From: Patiria pectinifera
Lineage: Eukaryota; Echinodermata; Asteroidea; Valvatida; Asterinidae
Direction: 5' to 3'
NCBI GenBank assembly: GCA_029964075.1
Contig: CM057136.1
Span: forward strand, 10,478,001 to 10,542,000
Length of the DNA: 64,000 nt
The position numbers and the translations under genes are program-made. The notes under the pieces are model-generated. The model was given only the letters and a program-made list of their open reading frames with translations, was not told where the DNA came from and did no database searches. Each line of letters begins with the position of its first letter. Position 1 is the stretch's first letter. Below, one piece after another: positions 13,741 through 24,746 of this stretch.

Positions 13741-14110
13741 TAAAACGTTCCCTACAGCTCTGATACACGTCTGACTTTACTGGGGACCACTGAAATTAGC
13801 TATTGATGGGGCGAATCTATAGTTGGGCCACCCCAATCTTTTTATTTTGCGGTCCCAACTATAGTGTACATTGTTGTACGATTATAAAACATTCCCTACA
13901 ACTCTAATACACATCTGACTTTACTGGGGACCAATGAAATGATCTATGGGTGGGGACCATCTGTAGTTGGGCCACCGCAGTATTTTTATTTGGCAGTCCC
14001 AACTATAGTTGACATTGATGTACGACTATAAAACATTCTCTACAGCTCTGCTTACATGTCCGACTTGGGACCTTTGACATTAGCTATGGGTGGGGCCCAT
14101 CTATAGTTGG
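13684..14110. repeat. Three subterminal tandem repeats of about 145 bp
   Basis: A unit containing TCTTTTTATTTTGCGGT, CCCAACTATAGT, ACATTGATGTAC, ATAAAACATTCCCTACA and CTGACTTTACTGGGGACC is repeated three times with starts near 13688, 13840 and 13982. Each unit carries another CCCAACTATAG-type half palindrome. The right end of the transposon lacks this block, so the two ends are asymmetric. Confidence 0.75.
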
Positions 14111-14345
14111 CCGGCCATGGCAATTTTTAAATTTTGCAAAATGTTGCTGGATAAGAAAACCCAGCAGCTGGACAACTCATCCAACTAGGCAGTACCACTA
14201 GCCCTGGTGGACTCCCTTTCCTCCCTACGTTACGGAGGGAGTCCTGAGTACACATGTGCCCACAACCGGACGAAAACACCTTGCCAATAATTCTTACCTA
14301 CAATTTTAATATTTTACCTTGTTGGAGAAGCTAATTTTTACGTCG

Positions 14346-14600
14346 TAGTATTCTATGTGTCCTTATCTGTTAGTACGCTGGGTTCAGGAATTCCATATGC
14401 GATGCTGACTGACGTCAATCAGGAAAATAAACTCGAAAGCATCGTTAAACTTGTACGTGTTTAGTCTCTATTCATCAGTTTCTCAGTGAGTCGTATGCGT
14501 AGCGCCCTCCGTGCTCTGCGTCCGTGCAGCGTGAATGCGCAGTGCGCACGCGCGATTCGCTTAGTAACCGCGCCCTCAGACGCATGCGCACTATACTTGT
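14346..14600. repeat. Inner inverted repeat, left copy (likely promoter)
   Basis: About 255 bp matches, in reverse complement, 24121-24394. Shared text includes GGTTCAGGAATTCCATATGC, TCAGTTTCTCAGTGAGTCGT, GCGCCCTCCGTGCTCTGCGT and CCCTCAGACGCATGCGCA. It is CpG-rich, ends about 125 bp before the transposase start codon, and its twin sits just before the helicase start. Conservation at both ends suggests a shared promoter. GCGCATGCG-type motifs resemble NRF1 sites, which is inference. Confidence 0.75.
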
Positions 14601-14726
14601 AGACGCGGTCGCTTCATCATTATTCAGGGCGCGACGTTCGTGTTTCAATTGAGCCTGTATCCAGCTTATTTTTGCCGTAGATTTCCAGGAAAAAATCAGT
14701 CTGTTGTTGTTTGTTAAGCGGCAATA

Positions 14727-17700
14727 ATGACTGCCGCATGTGCTGCCTGTGTCGGCTGCCACACTACGTCGTTTGAGGAGTCTGCATCTGGGCAAGGGTA
14801 CAGGCGGACGTCGGTAAAATGTTTGACGAGTCCGGGCACAATTGAGAAAGTGTTCGGTCAAGTTCTTACGCCTCAAGAATACCAAACACAATTCTTGTGC
14901 TCGGACTGTGCAAGGACACTCGTCGCACAATGTAAAAAAAAGAAGAGAGGAGCTAAAAAAAGACGGTACACGGCCGCTGCAGTGAACTGGAAGACCAGCG
15001 ACTCATCACCGGCACCCAAACTGACGAAGCGACTAGTGATGGCTGACAGCACCAGCTTCAAGGAAACTGCAAAAAAATATATCGACCAGTCAAAATACAT
15101 CAAGGCACTCCGCTGCTTAATGCGTGGAAGTAAAAAGGCACGTGTAGCCCTAAAGAAAATATGCGTCCAGCAAGTCAAAGAGGAGGTACCGTTTTTTACC
15201 ATAACATTTTATTTATTCAGTAAAATCAATGTAGAAGCCAACATGGCCTGAATTGAACCTTTATTTTATTGAAATATTTAACCAATACACACTGCCTCCC
15301 CTATGCCTTTTCTAAACAGCTAATTTGAATGGTGTCATGGTTAATTGAAAATAAACCCCTAATTGTATCTGGTGCCGATTTGAAATCGCCCTCTAAAAGC
15401 GAAAAAGAAGTCCTGTAAACGAATCTGAATTATATAGGCCTACACATAAAGTGCTAAATTTAATTGAACGAACTGAAATGAAAATGAAACGTATTATGTT
15501 CAGAGTGATTTTCAAATTCAGACGAAAATAAACGACCGATTTTCAGAAGCAAACGAATAGGCCAATTGTTTAGCAAGACCAAAATAATATTGAGCACAAC
15601 TTTCGTAAATTGTCAACGAACATTGTGGCCAACAAAAATAATTAACAGTGAGCACAACTTTTGTTAATTGCCAACGAACATTGTGGCCAATAATAATTGG
15701 TGGTCGTCAGCAAAATAACGTGTAATTATTGTCCTCTTTTTAAAGGGGAAAAAGGTCCGGAAGGGAAAACAAGGTGACCCGGGGGCCGGGGATGCTGGAG
15801 TTTTGGGCGGAGATCCTACGATACCGAAATTGGAGAGCTTTAGCTGGGCTGGTCTCATTGATGAAGCGCGGGCAAAGATGCCTCTACTCGTATCTGCAGT
15901 GGAAGCCTCACTCTCACCCAAGCTAAAACAGTAAGAATATACCCTGTTATGGTGTTGTTAAAAGATACTTTCTTAATCTGTAATTATTTTGTTTAAACTC
16001 TTACTGATATTATACTTGATCTCTCGAAAAAAAATCATGGTGTCAATACAGAAAACAACCAGATGGAAGAGACGGCATTCGAGAGAAACGGCTGGGGATT
16101 ATTCTTGCTGTCATCTTCTACACGAGAGCCCCACGCAAGTACAACTTCGTTCAAGGCGCCATTGGTGTGGAGCTATGGCGGCAAGGATGTTCTCAGAAGC
16201 TATTCCAGTCCCTGAACCATCTGGGGATTTCACAAGGAGTCCAAACATCTCGAAAACACGTCGACCAACTCGCCAACGACCATGACAATTGTCTTGTCAA
16301 GTGGAAATCTGCAGTAGAGGTAAAGTAGTATAGTATAATGTAAGCTTTCCTGACCAATTTGAAAGTCGAGCACAATGATGACGACACACTCATTCGTAGC
16401 AAATTGAATGCACACATAACCAACATTTACTACTAAAATGATCGTTCAATTCAGATATAAACGCATCGGATTACACATGTAAATCGTGTGGTTTAAAAAA
16501 AAAATCAAAATAAAATTTTATATTTGTGCATCCAAATTCGCTATAGCTTTCACATGCGTAAATTTCGACAGTGAAATGTTTTGTACTAAATGAAAGACGT
16601 TGTTTACTATCCTTCCTTTCTTCAATGATAGACCACTCACGATGCAAGACGTGGGAAAACAGCACGACGAAGGTTGTCTTTCAAGCAAGATCAAGGTTAC
16701 GGTGTTTGCTGGGACAACGTTCAGATAAATCCGCACCGTAAACATCAAGGCAAGCAAAAGAAGGCGGATTTCCTGTTGTGGGCCCTATCGTTCGCTTGCG
16801 GCAATAGGGTTCCGACACTGCACCTGAAGGATCCCAGTACCACCCCCGCTTCCCAGCTGATTTCAAGTATTCTCCCACAGCCCGCAGACTACGATGCATT
16901 GAGGGAGCTGATGGTCTTCTTGGTGATGCGGATACTTGTTAAGTACCTTCCCTTCTTGCAGTCCACGAAGAAACACATCCCCCGTCCCAAGCATCAGTAC
17001 AGCACCGAGATGACCAGAAAAAGCGAAGTGGTAAATTTGGGTATTCGCGGCTATTTTGAAACTTTTTCATTCCACTTCATTACTCAAATTCGTGTATAGC
17101 AATGTTTAGTTCTGTCCATTGTCAATTTTTATTTTATTTCAAGTAATGAAAACCCTGAGCACACACAATCGCCAAGGAGTATTCGATTGCGTCTTTTATC
17201 TGAGAAAACAAGTTCGTCTGTGTTGCACAATTTCATCATCATTTTCTTCAATATTTCGGCATTTTTAGTATCGATAGAATACATACGTGCATAATTATAG
17301 GCCATAATGTTGATGAGAATTATGATCCTCTTTTTTCTTTTCTTGTTTTTCATTCATTTATTGTTTTTGTTTTTTGATTGTATTTTCTTAAAAATACGTC
17401 TCAAGACTAATATTTGCTTGACTGTACATAACTTTGTATTATGCCGTTGCATTACAATGCTTTATGTATTGTGATCTATGGATGCTACCATTGTAAACAG
17501 CTATAAGGCGAATTCGATCAGCATTGACGAATATTCTTGAAGTTAGTAATTGGTTGACCAAAATTTATTGCATGATGAATGACGAAATTGATTTTGCCAA
17601 AAGCGTGCTATGTAATTGAGGAATTTGAATGTTATATAATTGAGTGAATTGGAATGGAAAACGTTTTTTTTTTCTTCTTCTTTTTTTTTTTAAATAGCCA

Positions 17701-20700
17701 GGAAAAATAATGCGTGACTATGGTGTCATTGTGTCTGATTGTATGTACGTAATTTCGAAGGCTGACGTCGCTCGGCATTACTCATTAATTTAGGTGAACC
17801 TTGGTGTTCTGGAGGTGAATCCTGCATCCACAGCTGGTGTAGTAAAAGTGATGGAGCATCTTCATGCCTATGTCCCTGAGCCCGACGGCCAAATATGTCC
17901 GATCTTGTGCAGTGGGGATGGCCTCAGCGTAGAAAGGATGACCCATGCAAAACAAGCCAGGGTTAACGGAGAAAGCAAGAAACAGCAACTACAGGGTTTA
18001 GTTGAGTGCCCTCAAGAATTTCATAAGGAGATACTGCTGTTACAGGTAAGTATGATGAACTATTATAATGCGCGAAATATGTTATTTAAAAATCGCTTTT
18101 TTTCAAGTCATGACATTTTCCAAACTGAGCGCATATTTTTATAATATACCGAATCTATTACAAAAAGAATGTTTGAATTAGCCTTTTTCTGTTTGGTAAA
18201 TAATGTTAAGAATGCAAAAATAGCGAAGAAATTCTAAACATTCACATAAAATCACGCGATGGCGTAATTATGACCCCACTTCAATTTGAACTCTCTTCCC
18301 AGGACACAATCAACAATCTGTATAAGGGCAGCAGTGTCGCCTCCAGAGGAAGTCTTGCTCACTTAAAGGATTTCTACAAACACCGATCTATGGCCACCGA
18401 TGTAAAGCAGAACGTTCAGCACGTATGGGATATGATTGAGGTATACATGCATGCAAGAAATACTGTTCTGACATTAATGACAAATTTGAGACTGATGGTA
18501 TTTGTAAAAGCTCGTCAAAGTAACGTTTCAGGTTGATGCATTCTTAACTGGCTCGCTTTTTCTTTCACAATATCCTTGTCAGTTCTGCGCGGAGGCATAC
18601 GTCACGCTCTTTGCCATGACCGCAGCAAACATGGAGACAGTAAACGACGTGCCTCTCAACTTTCCAGTCAATGGGAACATGGAAGACAAGACTGAATTTG
18701 CGCGAAAGATAGCTGGAGCTGCAGTGGACTTCTGTTGGTCGGCCACGAAAAGTGAGGACATCAGGAAAGTCTACGCAAGTACCAAGTCATCAGCAAGCAC
18801 CCCGGGAGAACCTTATGGTTTCTGCTGTTGTGACGAAGGCAAGGATTGTAATACCATCATTGCAATCTAATAATTTTTCTAATGTACGAGGATTGTTTTT
18901 AAGTATACACAATGTATTAATTCGTTCACCTACACAGAAACTGAGGAAAAAATGATCCTGTGTTGCAGCCACCAGTGTCCTCATGTATGGTACCATCTCT
19001 CCTGCATGGGGCTTGATGAGCCACCTGCTGATGACTGGTACTGTAGTAAAAAGTGCGACGAAGATGGGAGCTACATTTATTGCATGTGTCACCGGCGGAA
19101 GGGAGGTGAGATGGTGCAGTGTGCTCTGAAGCAGGACTGTCGTCGACACGAGTGGTACCATCGGTCTTGTTTGTCTGAAAACAATTTCCCAGGTAAATGT
19201 ATACGGCGCATTTTCACAATGAAGTTAAGAAGTGCTCACGGTGAAAGTTTCAAGTTCATGCTTTTTGTTTCTTCTTGCTCCATTTAGATTTGTGGTTTTG
19301 CTGCGATGACTGTGCGCTTGGAAGTGAAGATGACGATTCTGTCCAGAATTACACCAAGGCACTAATGTGGCGCTGTTTAAACCATCTTGCGCGAAGATGG
19401 GCAGTCAGACATGGTGATGGCCAAACAATGACGTCTCATTGGAAAATGGACCTGATAGAGTTCTGGACGTTCGGACATTACAAGTACCTGATCATGGCCC
19501 AGCAATTTTTGACAGGTTGGTGTGTTAATATTCATGTGCAGATTGGTGTCAATTTCACTCAAATGCGAAAGGATGGTGATGTTCATAATTTTCACAATTA
19601 AATCAACGTGATGCATGACTGCATGGGCTCCAGGTTATGCTAAATCTGGATTTCAAACTTAACAAATAAATCTTGTTGTCGAGTCAGAATAAAAGCACCT
19701 TTGAAATATCAGACCAGTCCTGTTCTGCTGAATCCCATTCGATTCATACCCAGGTGTGAGTGGATTTCTTCCCGAACGTCTTCGTCATGACATGACATGG
19801 AACAGGGTGGCTAATGTCCACGGCATGGAAGGGGAAAATATTGGACTGGACCTTCTCAATGAATTCCTAAACAATGAATTCAAAGGTAAGGCCACCAAGA
19901 AAAAGGTCCTTCTAAATAATATAGTTTCTTGTATCCAAACAAATAAGATGGCCTGACGTTCTGATCTATATAGAATATCTTACTCAAACGCCTTCGAGGA
20001 AGACTCTGCTGGGATCAAAACGTCAGGCCGTTTTCATTTTGTTGGAGCAGTTTGCAGCAGTTTCATGAATTTTCAATATTTTATTTCAGTTACAATGAAA
20101 TCCATCGAGCTCATTTCAAATGGCGCTTGTCTGGCTGGACGTATGACAATCCCTTGCTTCCAGAGGTCACAGGTTCGAACCCCGCTCAAGTAATTTCTTT
20201 CGTCAAGTTCAACGTAATATTTGTTTTTTTTTTTTTTTACAAGATATGCTGCTGAGATCCCGGGGGAAATACACAGAACAACAGGTAAAGCGTTGTTCGC
20301 GAATGAGCGGAGCCTTTGGAAAACAGATCGACCGACTATTAACAGAGGGCGGACTGGGTGATCTTCTTTCCAGCAAGAATTCCTCCAAGAAAACCGCCAA
20401 CAAAGATGTGCTGGATTTTGTGAGTGAATTTAAGAAAGATGCACTCTTTGATTACCACCCTGGTCGGCAGCATCGTGGATTCGAAGACTTCACATACAAT
20501 ACCGGCATCAAAGCACCCACTCGACTCGGAAAAAGGCTCCTCATGACGTCCCAGGAGATGGACAGGTGGAAATTGGTACGTTTACAAGACAAAGAAATCA
20601 ACTGTGCTCGTTATAATGTTCTGCAAAATGGTTGCATTGAGAAGAGAAAATTCATCACGGATAACTTTTTTGACTTACAAAAAGAACCCCACCTCTCAAA

Positions 20701-20797
20701 AGACCGTAAAGACTTAAAAGTATAGCATTCAGATTTATTATGAAACATAACAATCCTTTTAACATATTCATTTTTGTTTCAGGTCATAGAATCATAA
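14727..20797 (+). CDS. DUF6589/Academ-like transposase with tandem PHD fingers
   Basis: My twelve-exon model is 14727-15185, 15746-15930, 16052-16319, 16632-17030, 17794-18045, 18303-18440, 18583-18838, 18938-19192, 19288-19515, 19754-19885, 20244-20575 and 20783-20797. Phases agree at every junction and total 2919 nt, giving 972 residues plus stop. Introns are GT-AG except intron 7, which uses a GC donor at 18839; the next GT would create a stop. Residues 5-61 hold a C-x2-C...C-x2-C zinc-finger-like N-terminus, followed by a basic stretch. The core resembles DUF6589 transposase-like proteins. Candidate catalytic aspartates are D332 (WDNVQ) and D479 (SGDGLS), by analogy with DDE enzymes. Residues 648-692 and 701-746 form two Cys4-His-Cys3 PHD fingers (WYHLSC, WYHRSC). 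The C-terminus contains the RGKYTEQQVKRC block typical of this family. It converges on the helicase gene, with stops 14 bp apart. The exact superfamily is uncertain; a transposase role is well supported by the element ends. Confidence 0.85.
18839..18937 (+). other. GC-AG intron within the PHD-encoding region
   Basis: The exon ends ...GACGAAG and the intron begins GCAAGG, matching the AG|GCAAG context of rare GC donors. It ends at TACACAG before AAACTGAGG. Splicing here gives Asp-Glu-Glu-Thr and joins the first zinc-binding cysteines (648-650) to the rest of PHD finger 1. Using the next GT (near 18846) also gives the right phase but reads TAA. Confidence 0.7.
19949..20034. mobile_element. Small foldback insertion in transposase intron 10
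   Basis: GGCCTGACGTTCTGATC at the left and GATCAAAACGTCAGGCC at the right form imperfect inverted termini around a core of about 50 bp containing ACTCAAACGCC and TTCGAGGAAGACTCTGC. It lies inside an intron, so it does not disturb the frame. It is probably a short MITE. Confidence 0.5.
20095..20195 (+). mobile_element. tRNA-related SINE fragment in intron 10
   Basis: An A-box-like stretch (TGGCTGGACGTATG) is followed by a B-box-like GGTTCGAACCCCGC. The same B-box text occurs in the SINE head near 26,330-26,415. It ends about 50 bp before the acceptor of transposase exon 11 and does not interrupt coding. Confidence 0.45.
20734..20739 (-). promoter_or_regulatory. Helicase polyadenylation signal candidate
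   Basis: AATAAA on the minus strand, about 70 bp past the helicase stop codon. It lies within the last intron of the transposase gene, so the two transcripts would overlap at their 3' ends. A plus-strand AATAAA at 21386-21391 lies inside a helicase intron and could serve the transposase. Confidence 0.45.
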
Positions 20798-20811
20798 ATT
20801 CCTACTCACCT

Positions 20812-23800
20812 CTACTCTTCCGTGCAAACAGTGCAACAGTGGGAGCCGATCACCTTGGCACGCTCATTCATGCCGGCTATCTTTAGATGCTCGAGCACTG
20901 CTTGTCTCATGCAGTTGCCTCCTTTGACTGTGCTGCATAGCTGTATCATGGTACTGTCAGTATACCGCTTGTTGATGGACCGCGGGAATATGTAGAGCTT
21001 TCCAAACCCTTGCCTCCCATCTCTCGCGCACCTGCCAACTTCTTGCCGATAGCTGAGAACATCTTTAGCCGGTCCCCAATGGAGCACAAACTCCACATCA
21101 TCTGCTTGGATGCCCAAACCAAAAGCCATGGTAGCCACAACGCATCGGAGTGGAGATGTCTTTTGGCAAAATGATGACGTAACACGCCTTTGGCTTTCGT
21201 CGTCAGTGCTACCATGGTACATGTCAATTATTCTATTATGGACACTGTGTACAGGGTCCACCCAAGCCATCTCCCCCAGACTCGTCATCAGCCACGCATA
21301 AATGCGGGAGACTTCGTTCACTTGTCTGCAAAGAAACAAAACAAAGAGTAGTTGACATTGTTTTTGAAAGACACCCGCATAATGCAATAAAAAAATATGT
21401 GATAGAAAACAATTTACCTTGCGTAAATTATCGCCTTTGGTGCGTCCTTTCCCCTCTTTAGCAGAGCACAATACCAGGCCAAGTGTTCTTCAACATTGGC
21501 GTTTTCCACGTTGAACATCTCCAACTTTATATTGGGTCTGAAAGCACATTAATGAATGAAATAAAAGTTAAAGGCAATGTTGTAATAATGATACGCTTTG
21601 TGCTTTAAATGCCTGCAGGTTAAAGGGTTTTTTCTTTCGTCAAGGACTAGAAATAAAAATGAGTTAAACTCTTTTTATGCATCCAGGAAACTCTCATTGC
21701 AATCTTGCCTGTCCGGAAGCACTGCTATGATGTCAAATGTAGACACCTCAAGCTGCAACATATCGATGATCTCCTCCATTATCGCCTGTGTTGCCGTTGC
21801 CGTAAGGCAGACGACAGGCTGGCTGGAGAGAATTGACCGAAGCCGATAAATATTGAGGTACTCCTCACGAAATGAGCCCCTGCGGAAAGAAATAAGGACA
21901 GTTTCAAATTTGAGATGAGGAAAGCTCATTTCGATAGACAAAAAGGCGAAACAAGATCGCCATCAATCAAGCTGAAGTTGTGATTGGGCCCTATGGTGAG
22001 GAATCTGAAAGTGGTTTATCGGCATGATGCATGGGCACTTGAGAAGTTTCAAGTTGAGTGTCGCAGTGCAGTAAAAATTTGTGCGAAATAAAAAGGTAAA
22101 CTTATGTCAATTAACAAAAAAAAATGGGAAGTTGCAGGAACGCAAAAGGATCAAATAAAACCGCGTAAATTTCACAGTGCAATCGAAAGTATCATTATTG
22201 ATGCTTCAATAGAAGACCTGACACCCCCGATTTTACCATCTGGTCATGCAGTGGGCTTCGTCTATGACTAAAGCAGTGATACGATCACGCCATCTCTTGA
22301 TTGCCAACCACCATGGCTGTTGCAGTGCTGCTTCTGGAGATGTAAATACTAACTGATACTCTCCTTTGCTGATTCCTAACAACGATAAAAACACAAACAG
22401 AAACGAGAACACTTATGGTTGTTATTAAAATATCAAATACAGGTTGCAGTCCCTGGCTCAAAGGCATTTGATAGACGAGTTCAAAATTATCCGGCACATA
22501 CTTTATATCTCACTTACAATTAAGAATGCTTTCAATAAGTTGTCCGAAACCCCGCCGTCTTAATTGTGATTGGATTGTTCTGCCCTTCCCTTATCCCTAA
22601 TTGGCTGCAAGTTTCGTGGAGCGTGGTCACTGCACGGTCGAGTAACAAGAGGGCGCACTCATTCTCACCTGTGAAAAATGGGCGTGACTCGCACCAAAAT
22701 ACATGCGCAGTAGGAACTCTCCATGGCGCTTGATGCCAAGACTATTTATAAATAATGACATCATAAACAGGGATGACTGCAGGCCGTCACAGTGTTGATC
22801 CAGCCAAGTTACATAATCCCTTAAAAGTAATAATTCAAATTACGACACCAAACTTACCATCTTTAGTAGCATTGTCCATTTCTTTAGCCTGCAAAATGGC
22901 CGCACATTTGACTCCCACGGCAGACCACCTGCTCACTTGGTCCATCATTAGTGAACGAAGGGGGGATATCACCAATGTGATGTGCTTTACCCCTGGTTTG
23001 ATCTGAGGAATTTATGTGTGAGCACTCGTTACGAATAGGACGAAACATGCGGCTTACCCGAATTAAAGATCTGGAATAAAATTTCCACGGCTAATGGATT
23101 GGATATTTACTGGGCCTATTTGACGTTCGCGATTTTCCCCTTAAACTTTACTTGGACAGAACAAAATCAATGCAGTAGCCTACAGACACTAGCTCCCGAA
23201 AAATAAAAAATCGCCTGAACTCTTCCCGAACTAGACCGGGAAAAACATTGTCCACAAATTGTCGCGCGATTGTTGTGTGTGTGTGTGTTTTTTTTTTGTG
23301 CGTTTTTTTAAAAGGTTTCCTTACACCCTGACTCTTCTGTTATTTTCCTGGCTGGTATAGCTAATTTTCTATTCAGTATTGTGTCCATATATTGCTGAAC
23401 CAACAACCCCTGATGACGCATGTGCTTAGTATTCCACAGCCATGCAGTTAAAATTCGAGGCTAAATAGGACAGAACCACCAAATGTCTTTGAACTGAAGT
23501 CCAATAAATAGACCTCAGCTCCCACCAGTTCAGTGTATTCAATTCAATTCAACTCAATTCAATTCAAGAAAACATTTATTCCATACTCCTTTGGGGGCGA
23601 CAGCCCCCCCCCCCCATGAAACCTCGTCGCCCCCCAGTCGCCCCCACCGAGATTTTGAGTTTCTAAAAAAAAATATCATTGATCTACACGACACCTCCCC
23701 ATGAAAATGTTCCAGCACCCACTAAAAAATTCCTGGCTACGCCACTGAATAAATGTTAAACTTATTTCGATGTAGGCCTATGTACAAAATTTATGTAGTT

Positions 23801-24046
23801 CCAGCTCATCTCATCCATTAAAGAAAACTTAAAGTCTGGCCTACTATCACAACATTATCAAAGACTCACTTTGTCCATTATTGGTGAGAGCCATCCATAA
23901 CAATCGCTTTTGCCAAAACCTGTCGGTAGCAATCCAAAAACGTTTTTGGATTTCTTCACCACAGACTCGATCGCTCGCATCTGTTCTAATTTCAAAGAAT
24001 AAGATACACCGTGTTCCTTAAGAACAACATCAATTACTTCGTCCAT
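20812..24046 (-). CDS. RecQ-like DNA helicase of the transposon
   Basis: My six-exon model on the minus strand is 24046-23870, 23002-22858, 22375-22237, 21879-21709, 21537-21418 and 21325-20812. Phases match throughout and total 1266 nt, giving 421 residues plus stop. Introns are GT-AG except the fourth, which has a GC donor (CAG|GCAAGA). Superfamily 2 RecQ motifs appear in order: Q motif near residues 18-26 (LKLEQMRAI), Walker A 41-47 (PTGFGKS), SPLRSLMMDQV, DEAH at 146-149, LTATATQ near 179-185, AFGLGIQ near 318-324 and QEVGRCARDGRQG near 345-357. A cysteine-rich C-terminus (GGNC...HCCTVC) resembles the RecQ zinc region. No catalytic motif is broken. Inferred role: unwinding DNA during excision or repair of the element. 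A captured host RecQ gene is the alternative, but location inside the inverted repeats and convergence with the transposase argue it belongs to the element. Confidence 0.88.
22140..22236. other. Helicase intron segment
   Basis: Part of the intron between the DEAH exon and the exon starting at 21879. AT-rich with no further exon candidate. The donor on the minus strand is GTAAAA directly after AGATG. Confidence 0.5.
23270..23770. repeat. Simple repeats and retroelement-like remnant in helicase intron 1
   Basis: A short GT run (23275-23290), an AATTC-type minisatellite (about 23537-23570), a C-run within GCGACAGCCCC, and a phrase ending GGCTACGCCACTGAA at about 23735-23750 lie between the first two helicase exons. 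No coding exon is seen. Confidence 0.5.
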
Positions 24047-24120
24047 ATCGTAAGGAGATCAATGCGACTCTGTCTGGTTGAAACTTTTCTTGTAAATTAT
24101 TCACGCAGCGGACTAAAAAA

Positions 24121-24394
24121 AGTATAGTGCGCATGCGTCTGAGGGCGTGGCGCATGCGTCTGAGGGCGTGGTTACTACGCAAATCGCGCGTGCGCACTGC
24201 GCGTTCACGCTGCACGGACGCAGAGCACGGAGGGCGCTACGCATACGACTCACTGAGAAACTGATGAAAAGCGACTACAAACACGTACAAGTTTAACGTT
24301 GCTTTGGAGTTTATTTTCCTGATTAACGTCAGTCAGCATCGCATATGGAATTCCTGAACCCAGTGGCCAATAGATAAGGATACATAGAGTATGT
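24121..24394. repeat. Inner inverted repeat, right copy (likely promoter)
   Basis: This is the reverse complement of 14346-14600 with a few substitutions. It carries an extra tandem copy of a unit of about 22 bp, GCGCATGCGTCTGAGGGCGT. It ends about 75 bp upstream of the helicase start codon, on the coding side of that gene, so it is positioned as the helicase promoter. Confidence 0.75.
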
Positions 24395-24654
24395 TGGCGT
24401 GAAATAAGCTTCTATAACGAGGTAAAACATAACAAAACTCTGGTAAAAATGTTGGGGTGGTTTCATGTAAAAAAGTCTTGTCCTGGACGTTAGTCGTATT
24501 GCAATGAAGACTTCGTCCAACCTGGGCTAGCAGTACCACGTGACCGGCCAGCCTTGCGGCATGCATGCATGCACGACGAATACACGGTGCCAGCGCCGCG
24601 GAACATTTAATCCAACAAAATCTATCAAGCATGAACCATCCGGCGCAACTCCAG

Positions 24655-24746
24655 TCCTAACTATAGTTGGGCCGACCCAACTGCCGCACTATAGTTGGGA
24701 CAGTCCCAACTATAGTTGGGACCGATGCGATAGTTGGGGCGTGACA
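24655..24746. repeat. Right terminus of the transposon
   Basis: Contains CCCAACTATAGTTGGG palindromes and ends ACCGATGCGATAGTTGGGGC then GTGACA, the exact reverse complement of the left tip. CAGC follows at 24747-24750. The right terminus lacks the 145-bp tandem units found at the left. Confidence 0.85.

Larger units (their letters stand above)
13499..24746. mobile_element. Complete Academ-like DNA transposon with RecQ helicase
   Basis: The 11,248-bp element is bounded by perfect outer inverted repeats. The left end reads TGTCACGCCCCAACTATCGC and continues through CATCGGTCCCAACTATAGTTGGG; the right end is its reverse complement. It is flanked by a CAGC duplication. Inside lie palindrome-rich ends, a second pair of inverted repeats (14346-14600 and 24121-24394), a plus-strand transposase gene (14727-20797) and a minus-strand RecQ-like helicase gene (24046-20812). 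Both genes can be spliced into uninterrupted frames, so the copy may be active or only recently silenced. From memory, Academ elements have 3-4-bp target duplications and one lineage carries a helicase, which fits. The superfamily name is inference; the boundaries and gene content are seen directly. Confidence 0.88.

Noticed and set aside
14475-14930. 151-residue minus-strand frame across the left inverted repeat
   Set aside because: It is the shadow of the CpG-rich inverted repeat and of transposase exon 1; Arg/Cys-rich with no motif.
18838-18852. GT donor at about 18846 for transposase intron 7
   Set aside because: It keeps phase but creates a TAA at the junction and breaks PHD finger 1.
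20576-20725. Transposase reading through the last donor to a stop at 20725
   Set aside because: Open but lysine-rich and unlike the family's C-terminus. Splicing to 20783 uses a good acceptor and ends four codons later; read-through remains a possible alternative.
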